This document shows positions 44,203 through 53,221 of a stretch of 64,000 nt of DNA, one piece after another. The position numbers and the translations under genes were made by a program. The stretch is from NCBI GenBank assembly GCA_014075275.1, contig CP046179.1, positions 2,737,932 through 2,801,931 on the forward strand, given 5' to 3'. The notes below the pieces were generated by a model, which was given only the letters and a program-made list of their open reading frames with translations, was not told the origin of the DNA and made no database searches. Source of the stretch: Boseongicola sp. (GTDB taxonomy: Bacteria > Pseudomonadota > Alphaproteobacteria > Rhodobacterales > Rhodobacteraceae). How positions within the stretch are numbered: position 1 is the first letter of the stretch; every line of letters begins with the position of its first letter.

Positions 44203-45689
44203 ATTTGGACAGGCACGCCCCACCTCAGGGCACAATCAGAGACTGGCTGGATGCCCGCGCAAAGGCAGGCGGCACGGCTTTGGTTTTTCCTGATGCGGGA
44301 ACTGAGTTGAAGTGGGCGGACTTGCGCGAAAATGCGCGTGGATTTGCCGCTTCATTGACTTCCAAAGGCGTCGCCAAAGGGGAAAGCGTTGCCATCATCG
44401 CGCCCAACGGAGCAGAGGCCGTCACTGCGTTTTATGGCGCAACTTACGGCGGCTTTCGGACGACCATGATCAATCTCGCAGCTGGGCGAGACGCGATTTC
44501 ATACGCGCTTGAGCATTCCGAGGCGCGGTTTGCCTTCGTGCATGACAGTTGTTCCTATATTTTTGCACAGGCAAAGTTGGGTCTCGCTGTGGATGCAATC
44601 CCGCTTGAAAGCACGGTGCATAACTTGCACGAAGTCGAGCCGAGCGATCACGCTCTGCTGATGTACACTTCAGGAACAACTGGTCGTCCAAAAGGTGTGG
44701 TGCACACCCATGCAAGTCTTTTGGCTGGTGGTTGGACAACTGCAATCGCGCATGACCTGTCTGCGGCGGACCGTGGGTTTTGCATCTTACCAATTTACCA
44801 CATCAACGGGCTTTGTGTGACGGTAATCGGTAGTCTGGTGTCGGGCGGCTCATTGGCAATGGCGTCCAAATTTTCAGCTTCCCGTTTTTGGGATCAGGCA
44901 GAGGCAAGCGGTGCCAGTTGGTTTTCTGCAGTCCCGACAATCATTTCGCACCTGTTACATGGCGCGTCCGAGCCAACGGCTGTCTGCAAGGCTCAGTTAA
45001 GGTTTGGAAGATCGGCTTCATCCGCGCTGGCGGTTGAAACGCAATCAGCGTTCGAAAAGCGATTTGATGTTCCTGTAATTGAGACGATGGGCCTGACGGA
45101 GACCTCTGCGCAGATACTGTCGAACCCCTTGCTGCCCGGCGTCCGCAAAATCGGTTCGCCCGGTGTGGCTTATGGATGTGAAGTCGCGATTCAAGGGCCC
45201 GATGGCATTGAAGTGCCACACGGAACCGAAGGGGAAATCACAGTGCGTGGGCCCAATACGCTTTTAGAGTATCTAAAAAATCCCACGGCCACTGAAGACA
45301 CGTTTCGCAACGGTTGGCTGCGCACTGGCGATCTGGCGACGATGGACAGTGACGGCTATGTATTTGTGACCGGACGCCTGAAAGAACTGATTATCAAGGG
45401 GGGCGAGAATATTGCCCCGCGCGAAGTTGATGAAGCGCTTTATTCGCATGCAGATGTCATCGAAGCCGCTGCGTTTGCGCGGCCTTGCGAGAGTTATGGC
45501 GAACGCATCGAGGCGGCCGTGCGTATCCGCGAGGGGTCGAGCTTGAATGCCGAAGCTCTCATCAGCATTTGTAAAGAGCGACTTGGTCCGTTCAAATCGC
45601 CTGACGTTGTGTATTTTATGGACGAGTTGCCGAAAGGTCCGTCGGGGAAAATCCAAAGACTGAAGTTGGCGCAACTGACTTTAACATAA
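44199..45689 (+). CDS. AMP-forming acyl-CoA ligase (possible sulfoacetate-CoA ligase)
   Basis: A 496-residue ANL-family ligase. The P-loop MYTSGTTGRPKGVVHTHASL is near residue 153, the motif TGDLATMDSDGYVFVTGRLKELIIKGGENI near 385, and the catalytic lysine in KGPSGKIQRLKL close to the end. It starts at GTG, overlapping the dehydrogenase stop. By context with the SauS-like dehydrogenase it may be the SauT equivalent, making sulfoacetyl-CoA from sulfoacetate. The substrate is inferred only from gene order. Confidence 0.85.
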   Translation: MNLDRHAPPQGTIRDWLDARAKAGGTALVFPDAGTELKWADLRENARGFAASLTSKGVAKGESVAIIAPNGAEAVTAFYGATYGGFRTTMINLAAGRDAISYALEHSEARFAFVHDSCSYIFAQAKLGLAVDAIPLESTVHNLHEVEPSDHALLMYTSGTTGRPKGVVHTHASLLAGGWTTAIAHDLSAADRGFCILPIYHINGLCVTVIGSLVSGGSLAMASKFSASRFWDQAEASGASWFSAVPTIISHLLHGASEPTAVCKAQLRFGRSASSALAVETQSAFEKRFDVPVIETMGLTETSAQILSNPLLPGVRKIGSPGVAYGCEVAIQGPDGIEVPHGTEGEITVRGPNTLLEYLKNPTATEDTFRNGWLRTGDLATMDSDGYVFVTGRLKELIIKGGENIAPREVDEALYSHADVIEAAAFARPCESYGERIEAAVRIREGSSLNAEALISICKERLGPFKSPDVVYFMDELPKGPSGKIQRLKLAQLTLT

Positions 45690-46243
45690 AACTCAATGAA
45701 GATTTTGAGTTGTTCGCATATTTTAAGTCGCTTGCTAGAAACTTGGCTGAAGTGGACAGGTGGTTTTTTGTTGATAGTGGACTTCACTGGCCCAACGTAA
45801 TCGCGTTGATCAAACTTTGGTCCTGAAATGTAAGCTCAGTTTTGGCACTGGCGATTTATTGTCAAATACTTAGATGCAATGTAATGCAGCAAACTGCGGC
45901 GTTGTCCCGCGTTTCTGCAAATGGTCGTTCGATGATCTAATTTCTCTGAAGCGGAACTTTACGGCTGTCCGCTGCTTTGTCCCAATGACAGCTTTTCTAA
46001 TTGGGTGTTTGGGTCAAGCTCGTTTTCTTTCTTTTGTCTGGGTCATTGTCGCTCATCCGGGTCACGCTTCTCTTCGCAGTCTGGTTGATGCCTTTTTGGC
46101 ATCGCTGCACGCATGTGTCGGATTGGCAGTAGAGAGCCTTGCTTTGAGACGCGCTTCAAGTGGCGCAGCAGCCATGGTCGGCTTCATCTACGAACCTCGT
46201 CCGGTGAGGCCGACCCCGTTCAGATTTGTGGTTGGCGGTTAAT
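45690..46243. other. region between the ligase and the transposase remnant
   Basis: About 550 bp without a convincing gene. A 7-bp inverted repeat AACTCAA/TTGAGTT (45690-45696 and 45705-45711) follows the ligase stop directly and may act as a weak terminator. The same half-site words occur in the ROK operator at 25 kb. An open frame at 45874-46242 lacks a ribosome-binding site and recognisable composition. The right part may be the flank or end of the IS110 element. Confidence 0.4.
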
Positions 46244-47259
46244 TCATGCCGTGCCCTCCACGTTCTCAGAACGGAACTCAGTGCCGTCTACCCACATGCG
46301 GTGCAGCAGAACAGCCAATTTGCGGGCAACGGCGACAACGGCTCGGCGCCGCCCCTTGGTGCGCATCAGGCGCATGCCCCGTGACTTGATCTGCGACCCG
46401 GCCATGGTTCGCATGAGTAACGCGTTTCCTGCCGCATATAGCGTGGCTCGGCATCACGATCCCCTGCTTTCGATACGCGGCCCGGATTGTCGTGTTCACC
46501 GGACTGGAACCGTCGTGGTGTGAGCCCAAAATGTGCAGCAACAGTTCGAGATCGCTTAAACCACGTAGGGTCATCAACTGCTGCCTTGAATGTGAGCGCC
46601 GCGATCGGTCCGACGCCGGGAACGGTCATCATCCGCATGCAGACCTCATCCTGTGAGGCCGCACGTTTGACCCGCCGGTCCAGCTCCAAGAAGTGTTGAT
46701 ACAGAACCAGCCGGGCGTCGAGCAGAGGCACCAAAGCATGCGCCAGGACCTCATCCATCTCAATCATCGGTCGGACGACACCATCAAAGCTGCCGTGTTT
46801 CACCGTCTTGGGCGAGCGAAGTCCAAAGATCTTCAGCGGGCCGCGCACCTCATTGGCCAAATCGATGGTCTTGTTGAGCAATGCCTTCCGAGTGCTCAGG
46901 AGCGCGCGGGCACCATGGGCCTCTCGACTCTTCATATGGACTGGGCTGAACCATCCGGTGCGCAAAATCTGTGCAATCCCGCGCGCATCATTCTTGTCTG
47001 TCTTGTTACGCATCGCGGACAGCGCCGCATTTACCTGGCGCGCCTCCATGCACACAACCTCCAAGCCTGCACCAGTCAAACCATAGAAAAGGTGCTGGCT
47101 CATTGTTCCCGCTTCGAAGCCAATGCGTTCAATCGGATGTCGAAAAGCCTTCAAACTTGCCGAAATCGCATTGACCTCACACGGTAGGTCTCGTTCGAAC
47201 AAAGCCGCACCTTTGCTATCGACAATGCAAAGCGCACACGACCGCAGCGAAACATCCAA
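46244..47259 (-). pseudogene. IS110-family transposase, frameshifted
   Basis: The first frame encodes the IS110 N-terminus (LDVSLRSCALCIVDSKG), the DEDD-type RuvC-like part with NKTDKNDARGIAQILRTGWF, and the transposase_20 part TVPGVGPIAALTFKAAVDDP with FGLTPRRFQSGEHD. After SKAGDRDAE at about 46437 the reading frame is lost. The correct continuation (TLYAAGNALLMRTMAG, then RRAVVAVARKLAVLLHRMWV) lies in another frame and ends at 46244. One base is therefore missing there. No good ATG is seen at the 5' end, where FAGLDVSL is open but lacks a start. The element looks inactive. Confidence 0.85.
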
Positions 47260-47551
47260 ACCGGCAAAGTCACGCGCGCCGATCTCGCCAAAGATACCGC
47301 CGTCAGCTCGACCTCAAATCAGCGTCAGCCCAATTACGCATCATCGGAGGCCAAAGCAGACATTGGATTACTCGCAGCGAGTTTTCACTGGTTCGCATAG
47401 CGTTCGTAGGGAAAACCCTCACCACTGGCATTTTGACTGGGCAGTCGTTGTGCCCACCTGAGATTATGCAGTATTGAATTAGAAACCCGGAAGTCCCGGT
47501 AATGAGAGTGATAAAATTTGCGAAATTTGATCCAAAATTGATTAAGAATCC

Positions 47552-48445
47552 TCAAGCTGTAAGTTCAGTCATCCAAGCGTGGAACAATTCCACATTGGTG
47601 TCTTCCTGATCAATCGGTGTTACGAAATAGTAGCTGTTTTCCGTCTCCAGCCAACTATCACTCAGTGAGACGAGCTTTCCTTCGTCAATGTCGCCGTGGA
47701 TTAAGAAGCTGGGTAACAGCCCGATGCCCAGAGAAGCTTTTGCCGCGGCGATGACCATCGAAAACTGATCGAAATACCGGCCGGTCAAATAGGCGCGGTC
47801 GGTATGCCCGATATACGCCATATAGTCCTGCCAGGCGGTGGGCCGCGATGACGTATGCAACAGTGGCGCATCGCCACTATCGGCAATCGAAAGGAAACCG
47901 TGCTGAGCCACGAAATCCGGGGACGCAACCGGAACCATTCGCTCAGAAAACATCTTTTGCATCTCAGTGTTGGGCCAATTTTCTTTTCCAAAGTGAATTG
48001 CGAAATCGAAATTTCCGGAATGCAGATCAAATGGTTCCAGGCGGGTCGAGAAGCTAACCTCTAGGTCCGGATGTCTTTCCAGAAAATCTGGAAGGCGCGG
48101 TATTAACCAGAGTGTTGCAAAAGTCGGCAAGACCGCGACGCGCAGTGTCGAGCTCATGTTCCCCGCCGACACTGCCCGCATCATAGTCTGATGCAGACTC
48201 TCAAGTTCGGCAGATACATCGGTCGCTAGTCGCGACCCCGCTTTCGTGAGCGCGACTTGGCGACCTGTTCGTCGAAAGAGTTGGGCACCGACGATCTGTT
48301 CGAGCTCTTTGACTTGTCTACTGACGGCTCCTTGCGTCAGGTCGAGTTCTTTCGATGCAAGGGTAAAACTCTGATGGCGCGCAGCTGCCTCGAAACAGCG
48401 CAAAGCCGAAATCGAGGGCATATAGCGGCGTTGGAAAGATTTCAT
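47552..48445 (-). CDS. LysR family transcriptional regulator (GcvA-like)
   Basis: A 297-residue LysR-type regulator. The N-terminal helix-turn-helix is SISALRCFEAAARHQSFTLASKEL...QGAVSRQVKELE (residues 10-48), and a periplasmic-binding-like effector domain follows. The ATG at 48445 has AGGA about 9 bp upstream; the open frame reaches 48655 but overlaps the divergent gene and is not family-like. It is divergent from the aminomutase operon and is the obvious regulator of it, with an amino acid or beta-amino acid as a likely effector. Confidence 0.9.
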   Translation of the reverse strand: MKSFQRRYMPSISALRCFEAAARHQSFTLASKELDLTQGAVSRQVKELEQIVGAQLFRRTGRQVALTKAGSRLATDVSAELESLHQTMMRAVSAGNMSSTLRVAVLPTFATLWLIPRLPDFLERHPDLEVSFSTRLEPFDLHSGNFDFAIHFGKENWPNTEMQKMFSERMVPVASPDFVAQHGFLSIADSGDAPLLHTSSRPTAWQDYMAYIGHTDRAYLTGRYFDQFSMVIAAAKASLGIGLLPSFLIHGDIDEGKLVSLSDSWLETENSYYFVTPIDQEDTNVELFHAWMTELTA

Positions 48446-48460
48446 CGGAATTTTCCTAGC

Positions 48461-48488
48461 AGTGAATTTCACATGAATAAACTTCACT
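48461..48488. promoter_or_regulatory. candidate LysR binding region
   Basis: AGTGAA (48461-48466) and TTCACT (48483-48488) form an outer inverted repeat. Inside it, GTGAATTTCAC (48462-48472) is a near-perfect palindrome and TGAA/TTCA repeats with a 5-bp spacer. The cluster starts 16 bp upstream of the LysR start codon and about 160 bp upstream of the aminomutase start. It suits an autoregulatory site, with no experimental support. Confidence 0.4.
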
Positions 48489-48648
48489 TGCTGGGCCGAT
48501 TTCAAGCAATTATGGCGGTATACATGATTTTTACTCATGGATTGTTGAGAATTCATCGTTTGTCGATCAACTTCGTTCGGCCGAAAAGAGGTGCAGCAGA
48601 ATATGGTCGGGGGCGATACCACCCCACGTTTGAGCGAAAGTTGAACCA

Positions 48649-50079
48649 ATGCCACTTAAAGAACGCTATGCACCGTCGCCCAAAGAGGTCGAGTTTTTGG
48701 CAACCGTCCAAAACGGCAAATACGATCGCGATATCATAACCGGTCTCAAAAAATTTATTGCCGGCACCGTTCCGCAAGACATGCAAGGGTTTTACTCTTT
48801 GGAGGAGTTGGACAGTATTACCAAGCTTGACGGCACGGAACGAGATGTTCAGGCACGCATGCCGGTGAAAGTGACGCGCCACTACTTTGAGATGGCCAAG
48901 AACTCGGCGGCGATCCAAACACTTGTAAAGGCAAGCCCCAAAGAAACTTTTGATCTGGATGGGGCCGAAGACCCCGGCAAACAGATGACATACAGCCCGG
49001 TCGAGGGCTTAATCCACAAGTATGAGATTGGACTGATCTACGTCGCGCAGACCTGTTCGGCGCATTGCAGATTTTGCTATCGTGAAGAACTTATCGCCAA
49101 GAAAGAGATCACGCGCGAAGATGGAACTGTTGCGCCGAAGGGCTTGGCGCAAATCAAGGATATTGTTGAATACATCACCGAGCATAATCTCCTGGTCGAC
49201 CAAAACGGTGGCCGGCACCCTGAAACCAACAGAGAGCGTCTACGCGAGATATTGATGTCTGGCGGGGATCCCATGGTCTTGGGAAACAAGAATATTGCGC
49301 AATGGCTATCCGCCCTCGCGCAAGCGGGTATCGAAAATATCCGGATTGGCACGAAAGAAATGGCTTTCCATCCCAAGCGATTTGACGACAGCTTCTTTGC
49401 GATGCTGGATGCCTTTCACGATGCCTATCCGCGGGTCAGCCTACGCATGATGGTTCATTTCAATCATCCTGATGAAGTGCTGATTAAGGACCCCAATGGC
49501 GACTACATTCCGCATCCGCAGGCTGGACTCACCTGGCATCCGGATACGCTGGCTGCAGTTCAGGGCTTTGGCAGGCGTCCGTGGATCATCGTGGAAAACC
49601 AGTCACCGATCATTGCCGGCATCAATGATGACGCGGATGCGTTGCGCATTCTTCAACGGGAGATGAAGCGTAATGGTGTTGGAAATCACTATTTCTTTTG
49701 TGGTCGTGATATCGTTGGTCACAAGGCGTTCAACGTTCCAATTGAGCGTGCGTGGGAAATCTTGAACGAGTCTCAGAAAGGTCTGTCAGGCGTCGAGGCG
49801 CACGCACGCCTGTCGATCACCCACTATAAAGGCAAAACGGAAGTTGCCGCCGTCACCAACACGCCCTTCCCAGGCGTAAAAGGCGGCGAAAACGGTGTTG
49901 TCATTTTCAAACTGCTACGGTCGGCGGCAGACGCACCGGATCGTTGCAAGGTCACAATTGTTGGGCGGAACCCGGAAGCCATCTGGTTCAGCGGCTACGA
50001 TGATCGTGTGATTATGGACGAAGCGGAACTTTATAAGATCTACGACATTCCGACGTTGTCAGCCATCGCGGCAGAATAG
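48649..50079 (+). CDS. KamA-family radical SAM aminomutase
   Basis: A 476-residue radical SAM protein of the lysine 2,3-aminomutase family. The [4Fe-4S] cluster motif is C136SAHCRFC143 and Arg145 matches the arginine that holds the substrate carboxylate. From recalled alignment, Asp327 (in AGINDD) matches one of the two acids that bind the lysine side chain in Clostridium KamA, but the second position is Gly352 beside Arg353 (FFCGRD). The PLP lysine is probably Lys396 in HYKGKTEV; the usual GGGGK form is absent. So a 2,3-aminomutase of some other alpha-amino acid is likely. First gene of an operon with ferredoxin, aminotransferase, CoA-transferase and thiolase. Confidence 0.87.
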   Translation: MPLKERYAPSPKEVEFLATVQNGKYDRDIITGLKKFIAGTVPQDMQGFYSLEELDSITKLDGTERDVQARMPVKVTRHYFEMAKNSAAIQTLVKASPKETFDLDGAEDPGKQMTYSPVEGLIHKYEIGLIYVAQTCSAHCRFCYREELIAKKEITREDGTVAPKGLAQIKDIVEYITEHNLLVDQNGGRHPETNRERLREILMSGGDPMVLGNKNIAQWLSALAQAGIENIRIGTKEMAFHPKRFDDSFFAMLDAFHDAYPRVSLRMMVHFNHPDEVLIKDPNGDYIPHPQAGLTWHPDTLAAVQGFGRRPWIIVENQSPIIAGINDDADALRILQREMKRNGVGNHYFFCGRDIVGHKAFNVPIERAWEILNESQKGLSGVEAHARLSITHYKGKTEVAAVTNTPFPGVKGGENGVVIFKLLRSAADAPDRCKVTIVGRNPEAIWFSGYDDRVIMDEAELYKIYDIPTLSAIAAE

Positions 50080-50133
50080 TCAGCGCGTGGATGTGATGCT
50101 CAATTTAAGCCAGTTCTCTCAAGGATCAGAGCC

Positions 50134-50472
50134 ATGACTTATGTTGTCACGGACAATTGTATTCAGTGTAAATACACTGATTGCGTTGCCGAATGCCCCG
50201 TCGATTGTTTCTATGAGGGACCGAACTATCTTGTAATCCACCCGGATGAATGTATCGACTGCGACGCGTGCGTAGACGCCTGTCCGGCAGGGGCAATTTT
50301 CAACGAAGATAACTTGCCGGAAGACAAGCGCCACTTCCTTGAACTGAACGAAGAACTGGCATCGATCTGGCCACAAATCACTGAGCAAAAGGAACCGCTT
50401 CCAGAGGCCGCGAAGTGGGACGGAGTTGTGGGCAAAATTGAACATTTGGTCAAGGTACCGGCCAATGCTTGA
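50134..50472 (+). CDS. fdxA: 7Fe ferredoxin FdxA
   Basis: A 112-residue ferredoxin. Cysteines 9, 17 and 50 fit the [3Fe-4S] cluster, and 21, 40, 43 and 46 fit the [4Fe-4S] cluster, as in Azotobacter ferredoxin I. The remaining residues to the C-terminus match the common FdxA extension. AAGGA lies 9 bp before the ATG. It is inserted between the radical SAM aminomutase and the aminotransferase, so it may supply the electron needed to cleave SAM. FdxA is widespread, so a general role is also possible. Confidence 0.93.
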   Translation: MTYVVTDNCIQCKYTDCVAECPVDCFYEGPNYLVIHPDECIDCDACVDACPAGAIFNEDNLPEDKRHFLELNEELASIWPQITEQKEPLPEAAKWDGVVGKIEHLVKVPANA

Positions 50473-51787
50473 CGCGGCCAGAACCAACAAGAGCGCCAGG
50501 CTTTTTGAGCGCGCTAAAAAGGTGATGCCCGGTGGTTGCAGCCGCAATACGATCTTGCGAAAGCCGCATCCGGTCTATGCTGAGAAGGGCCAAGGTTGCT
50601 TTGTTACGGATATCGAAGGGGTGCGGCGCATAGATTTTGCCAACAATGTCGCATCCCTTATTCACGGGCACGCCCATCCGGCGATTGTCGAAGGCGTCAA
50701 ACCGCATTTGGAAAAAGGTTCGGCGTTTTCGGTCGGGACGGAGATTGAAGTTGACTATGCTGAACAACTTGTAGCGCGTTGTCCTAGCTTCGAGAAAATC
50801 CGTTTTGTGAACTCGGGAACCGAGGCTGTGATGAGCTGTCTCAAAGCCGCTCGTTCCTTTACGGGCCGCGCGAAAATCGCAAAAGTCGAAGGCTCGTATC
50901 ATGGGCTTTATGACTACGCCGAGGTCAGCCAAACGGCCAATCCGTCGAATTGGGGGGCCTTTGATGCGCCCAACAGCGTGCCTGTCGCCTTTGGCACGCC
51001 GCAGTCTGCATTGGATGACGTCGTGGTAATACCATTCAACGATGCCGAGCGCGCCATTGCGATTTTGGATGCCAACAAAGACAGCATCGCAGGCGTACTT
51101 CTGGACTTGCTGCCCCACAGAATTGGTGTGATCCCGGCTTCAGATGACTTTGTTGAAGCCTTGCGCAAGTGGTCGACAGAGAACGACGCGCTGTTGATTT
51201 TTGATGAAGTCATAACATTTCGTACTGAATTTTCAGGCGCACAGCAGCTCTACTCTGTTCAGCCTGACCTGACAGCACTTGGCAAGATGATCGGTGGTGG
51301 GTTTCCGGTTGGAGCGATTGCAGGGCGTTCTGACGTGCTGGAGGTAATGAACCCGCTGAACGGTCCCGCTAAGTTTCCGCACTATGGAACATTCAGCGCA
51401 AACCCTGTCACGTTGACGGCTGGGTCCATTGCAATGTCGATGTTCGATGAGGACGCCGTTCTGCGATTGAATGCTTTGGCAGACTATGCCCGATCGTCCA
51501 TCGGCGAAGCGATCAAAGTGGCGGATGTTCCTTGTTGCGTTACGGGGCGGGGCTCGATGTTCCGCATTCACCTTTGCGTAACGCCGCCAACGACTTACCG
51601 AAACGCCTTTGTACATCCCGCGCAGCAGAAATGCCTTTCGGTGCTTCTGGACCATTTTTTCGATCATGGCTTGATAATGGTTGAGACTTGTTCGGGCTTA
51701 CTTTCGACGCCGATGACGTCTGCCGAGATTGACCACCTAGCGCAAACTGCGCTGGACGGGTTTCGTAAAATCAAACCGATGTTGTGA
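50465..51787 (+). CDS. class III aminotransferase (beta-amino acid/GSA-type)
   Basis: A 441-residue PLP enzyme similar to glutamate-1-semialdehyde aminomutase. The PLP lysine is Lys274 in [14 protein letters not shown], Asp247 (LIFDEVI) binds the pyridine nitrogen and SGTEAVM (117-123) the phosphate. The N-terminal [16 protein letters not shown] with its arginines resembles beta-phenylalanine aminotransferases, where an N-terminal arginine binds the beta-amino acid carboxylate. It overlaps fdxA by 8 bp. In this operon it would convert a beta-amino acid to a 3-oxoacid. A role in haem synthesis is unlikely here. Confidence 0.87.
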   Translation: MLDAARTNKSARLFERAKKVMPGGCSRNTILRKPHPVYAEKGQGCFVTDIEGVRRIDFANNVASLIHGHAHPAIVEGVKPHLEKGSAFSVGTEIEVDYAEQLVARCPSFEKIRFVNSGTEAVMSCLKAARSFTGRAKIAKVEGSYHGLYDYAEVSQTANPSNWGAFDAPNSVPVAFGTPQSALDDVVVIPFNDAERAIAILDANKDSIAGVLLDLLPHRIGVIPASDDFVEALRKWSTENDALLIFDEVITFRTEFSGAQQLYSVQPDLTALGKMIGGGFPVGAIAGRSDVLEVMNPLNGPAKFPHYGTFSANPVTLTAGSIAMSMFDEDAVLRLNALADYARSSIGEAIKVADVPCCVTGRGSMFRIHLCVTPPTTYRNAFVHPAQQKCLSVLLDHFFDHGLIMVETCSGLLSTPMTSAEIDHLAQTALDGFRKIKPML

Positions 51788-51806
51788 TGCACGATAGCTG
51801 GATCGA

Positions 51807-52544
51807 ATGGCCAAAAAATCAATGGACAAGACGATAGATACACTTGGCGACGCTGTATCTTGTGTAAGTGATGGTGCGGTTTTGATGATTGGCGGATTCG
51901 GTGGATCGGGTGCGCCTATCGAGTTAATTCACGCACTGATCGACCGGTTTCGTGCCACCGGCTCTCCCGGCAATCTGACAGTGATCAACAACAATGCCGG
52001 AAACGGGCGCGTCGGCATCGCGGCAATGATCGATGCGGGTATGGTTAAGAAAATGATCTGCTCGTTTCCGAGGTCCTATGATCCGCGCGCATTCCAAGAC
52101 AAATATATGGCTGGTGACATAGAGTTGGAACTGGTGCCGCAAGGAACACTTGCCGAGCGCATCCGCGCGGCAGGCGCAGGTATCCCGGCATTTTTTACCC
52201 CCACTAGCTATGGAACCGAGCTTGCGGCGGGCAAGCAAGTTCAGGAGTTTGACGGAAGAGCCTATGTAATGGAGCGCTGGCTTAGCGCTGATGTTGCATT
52301 TGTTAAGGCAGAGTTGGGCGATACGCACGGCAATCTGACCTATCGATTGGCGGGTCGGAATTTCAATCCGCTTATGTGCATGGCCGCGGCCAATACGGTG
52401 GCTCAAGTCCGGCGCGTTGTCGATCCTGGCGAGATTTGCCCGGAAACTATTGTGACGCCCGGAATTTTTGTGAACGCGATCGTTTCCGTACCCACCTCAC
52501 AGCAGGAAGAGGTGCTGATCCGCGCCGGGAATGTTTACTCATGA
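51807..52544 (+). CDS. 3-oxoacid CoA-transferase subunit A
   Basis: A 245-residue alpha subunit of a family I CoA-transferase (PcaI/ScoA type). GGFGGSGAPIELIHALI near residue 28 is the CoA-binding GxGxxG-like segment; the rest matches the Rossmann-like fold. It moves CoA from succinyl-CoA or acetyl-CoA to a 3-oxoacid together with subunit B. Subunit B starts with a 4-bp overlap. A GGA is spaced 5 bp from the ATG at 51807, though an ATG at 51822 is also possible. Confidence 0.9.
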   Translation: MAKKSMDKTIDTLGDAVSCVSDGAVLMIGGFGGSGAPIELIHALIDRFRATGSPGNLTVINNNAGNGRVGIAAMIDAGMVKKMICSFPRSYDPRAFQDKYMAGDIELELVPQGTLAERIRAAGAGIPAFFTPTSYGTELAAGKQVQEFDGRAYVMERWLSADVAFVKAELGDTHGNLTYRLAGRNFNPLMCMAAANTVAQVRRVVDPGEICPETIVTPGIFVNAIVSVPTSQQEEVLIRAGNVYS

Positions 52545-53221
52545 CCTGGGCGAAACTGACTAACGCGCAGATCGCATGGCGTGCCGCGCAAGATATTCAC
52601 GACGGTGCCTATGTCAATCTTGGCATTGGGTTTCCCGAGTTGATTGCCAAATTCCAGCCTGCGGGGCGACAGGTGACCTATCACACCGAAAATGGCGTGT
52701 TGGGTTTTGGCGAAGCGCCCGCCAGCGGTGAAGAAGACTGGGACCTGATCAATGCTGGCAAGAAAGCGATCACATTAAATGTGGGGGCGTCGGTCTTTCA
52801 TCAAGCCGACAGTTTTTCGATGGTGCGCGGCGGACACCTCGATTTGGCCGTGTTGGGTGCTTACCAGGTTTCGCGGAACGGGGATCTTGCAAACTGGCGC
52901 GTGGGCCGTAAAGGCGTCCCGGCTGTAGGTGGCGCGATGGACCTTGTGCACGGAGCAAAACAAGTGGCGGTGATTACTGACCATGTGACCAAAGACGGCC
53001 GACCAAAGCTGGTGGATGAATGCACATTTCCGCTGACCGGTGTTGGATGCATTACCCGCGTTTATACGTCGCTGGCCGTTGTCGATATTCAGGACGGACG
53101 GTTCTGGCTTCGAGAGAAGTTGTGTGGTCTTTTGGTTGAAGAACTTCAAGCGATGACGGGCGCGACACTGCATATTGACGCCGACGTCAGAGAGCTTTCA
53201 CCGCCCGAGTTGGACCAATGA
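52541..53221 (+). CDS. 3-oxoacid CoA-transferase subunit B
   Basis: A 226-residue beta subunit (PcaJ/ScoB type). The catalytic glutamate is in TYHTENGVLGFG near residue 47, where the glutamyl-CoA thioester intermediate forms; NLGIGFPELIA and GGAMDLVHGAKQVAV are conserved. The ATG overlaps the subunit A stop by 4 bp and the thiolase start overlaps its stop by 4 bp. With subunit A it would activate the 3-oxoacid from the aminotransferase. Confidence 0.92.
   Translation: MTWAKLTNAQIAWRAAQDIHDGAYVNLGIGFPELIAKFQPAGRQVTYHTENGVLGFGEAPASGEEDWDLINAGKKAITLNVGASVFHQADSFSMVRGGHLDLAVLGAYQVSRNGDLANWRVGRKGVPAVGGAMDLVHGAKQVAVITDHVTKDGRPKLVDECTFPLTGVGCITRVYTSLAVVDIQDGRFWLREKLCGLLVEELQAMTGATLHIDADVRELSPPELDQ

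Noticed and set aside
45690-45711. AACTCAA/TTGAGTT repeat as a second ROK operator
   Set aside because: The 8-bp spacer differs from the 5-bp spacer of the ROK operator and it follows a stop codon, so a weak hairpin is more likely.
45874-46242. 122-codon open frame after the acyl-CoA ligase
   Set aside because: No ribosome site, no recognisable motif, and it adjoins the end of a decayed IS element.
46693-47187. 164-codon open frame antisense to the transposase
   Set aside because: Shadow of the IS110-type coding frame.
47370-47382. ACTCGC-A-GCGAGT palindrome followed by TTTT
   Set aside because: A one-base loop cannot form a terminator hairpin and no plus-strand gene lies upstream; left as unexplained.
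50465-51787. hemL (glutamate-1-semialdehyde aminomutase)
   Set aside because: Operon context with an aminomutase, CoA-transferase and thiolase, and the N-terminal arginine pattern, fit a beta-amino acid aminotransferase better.
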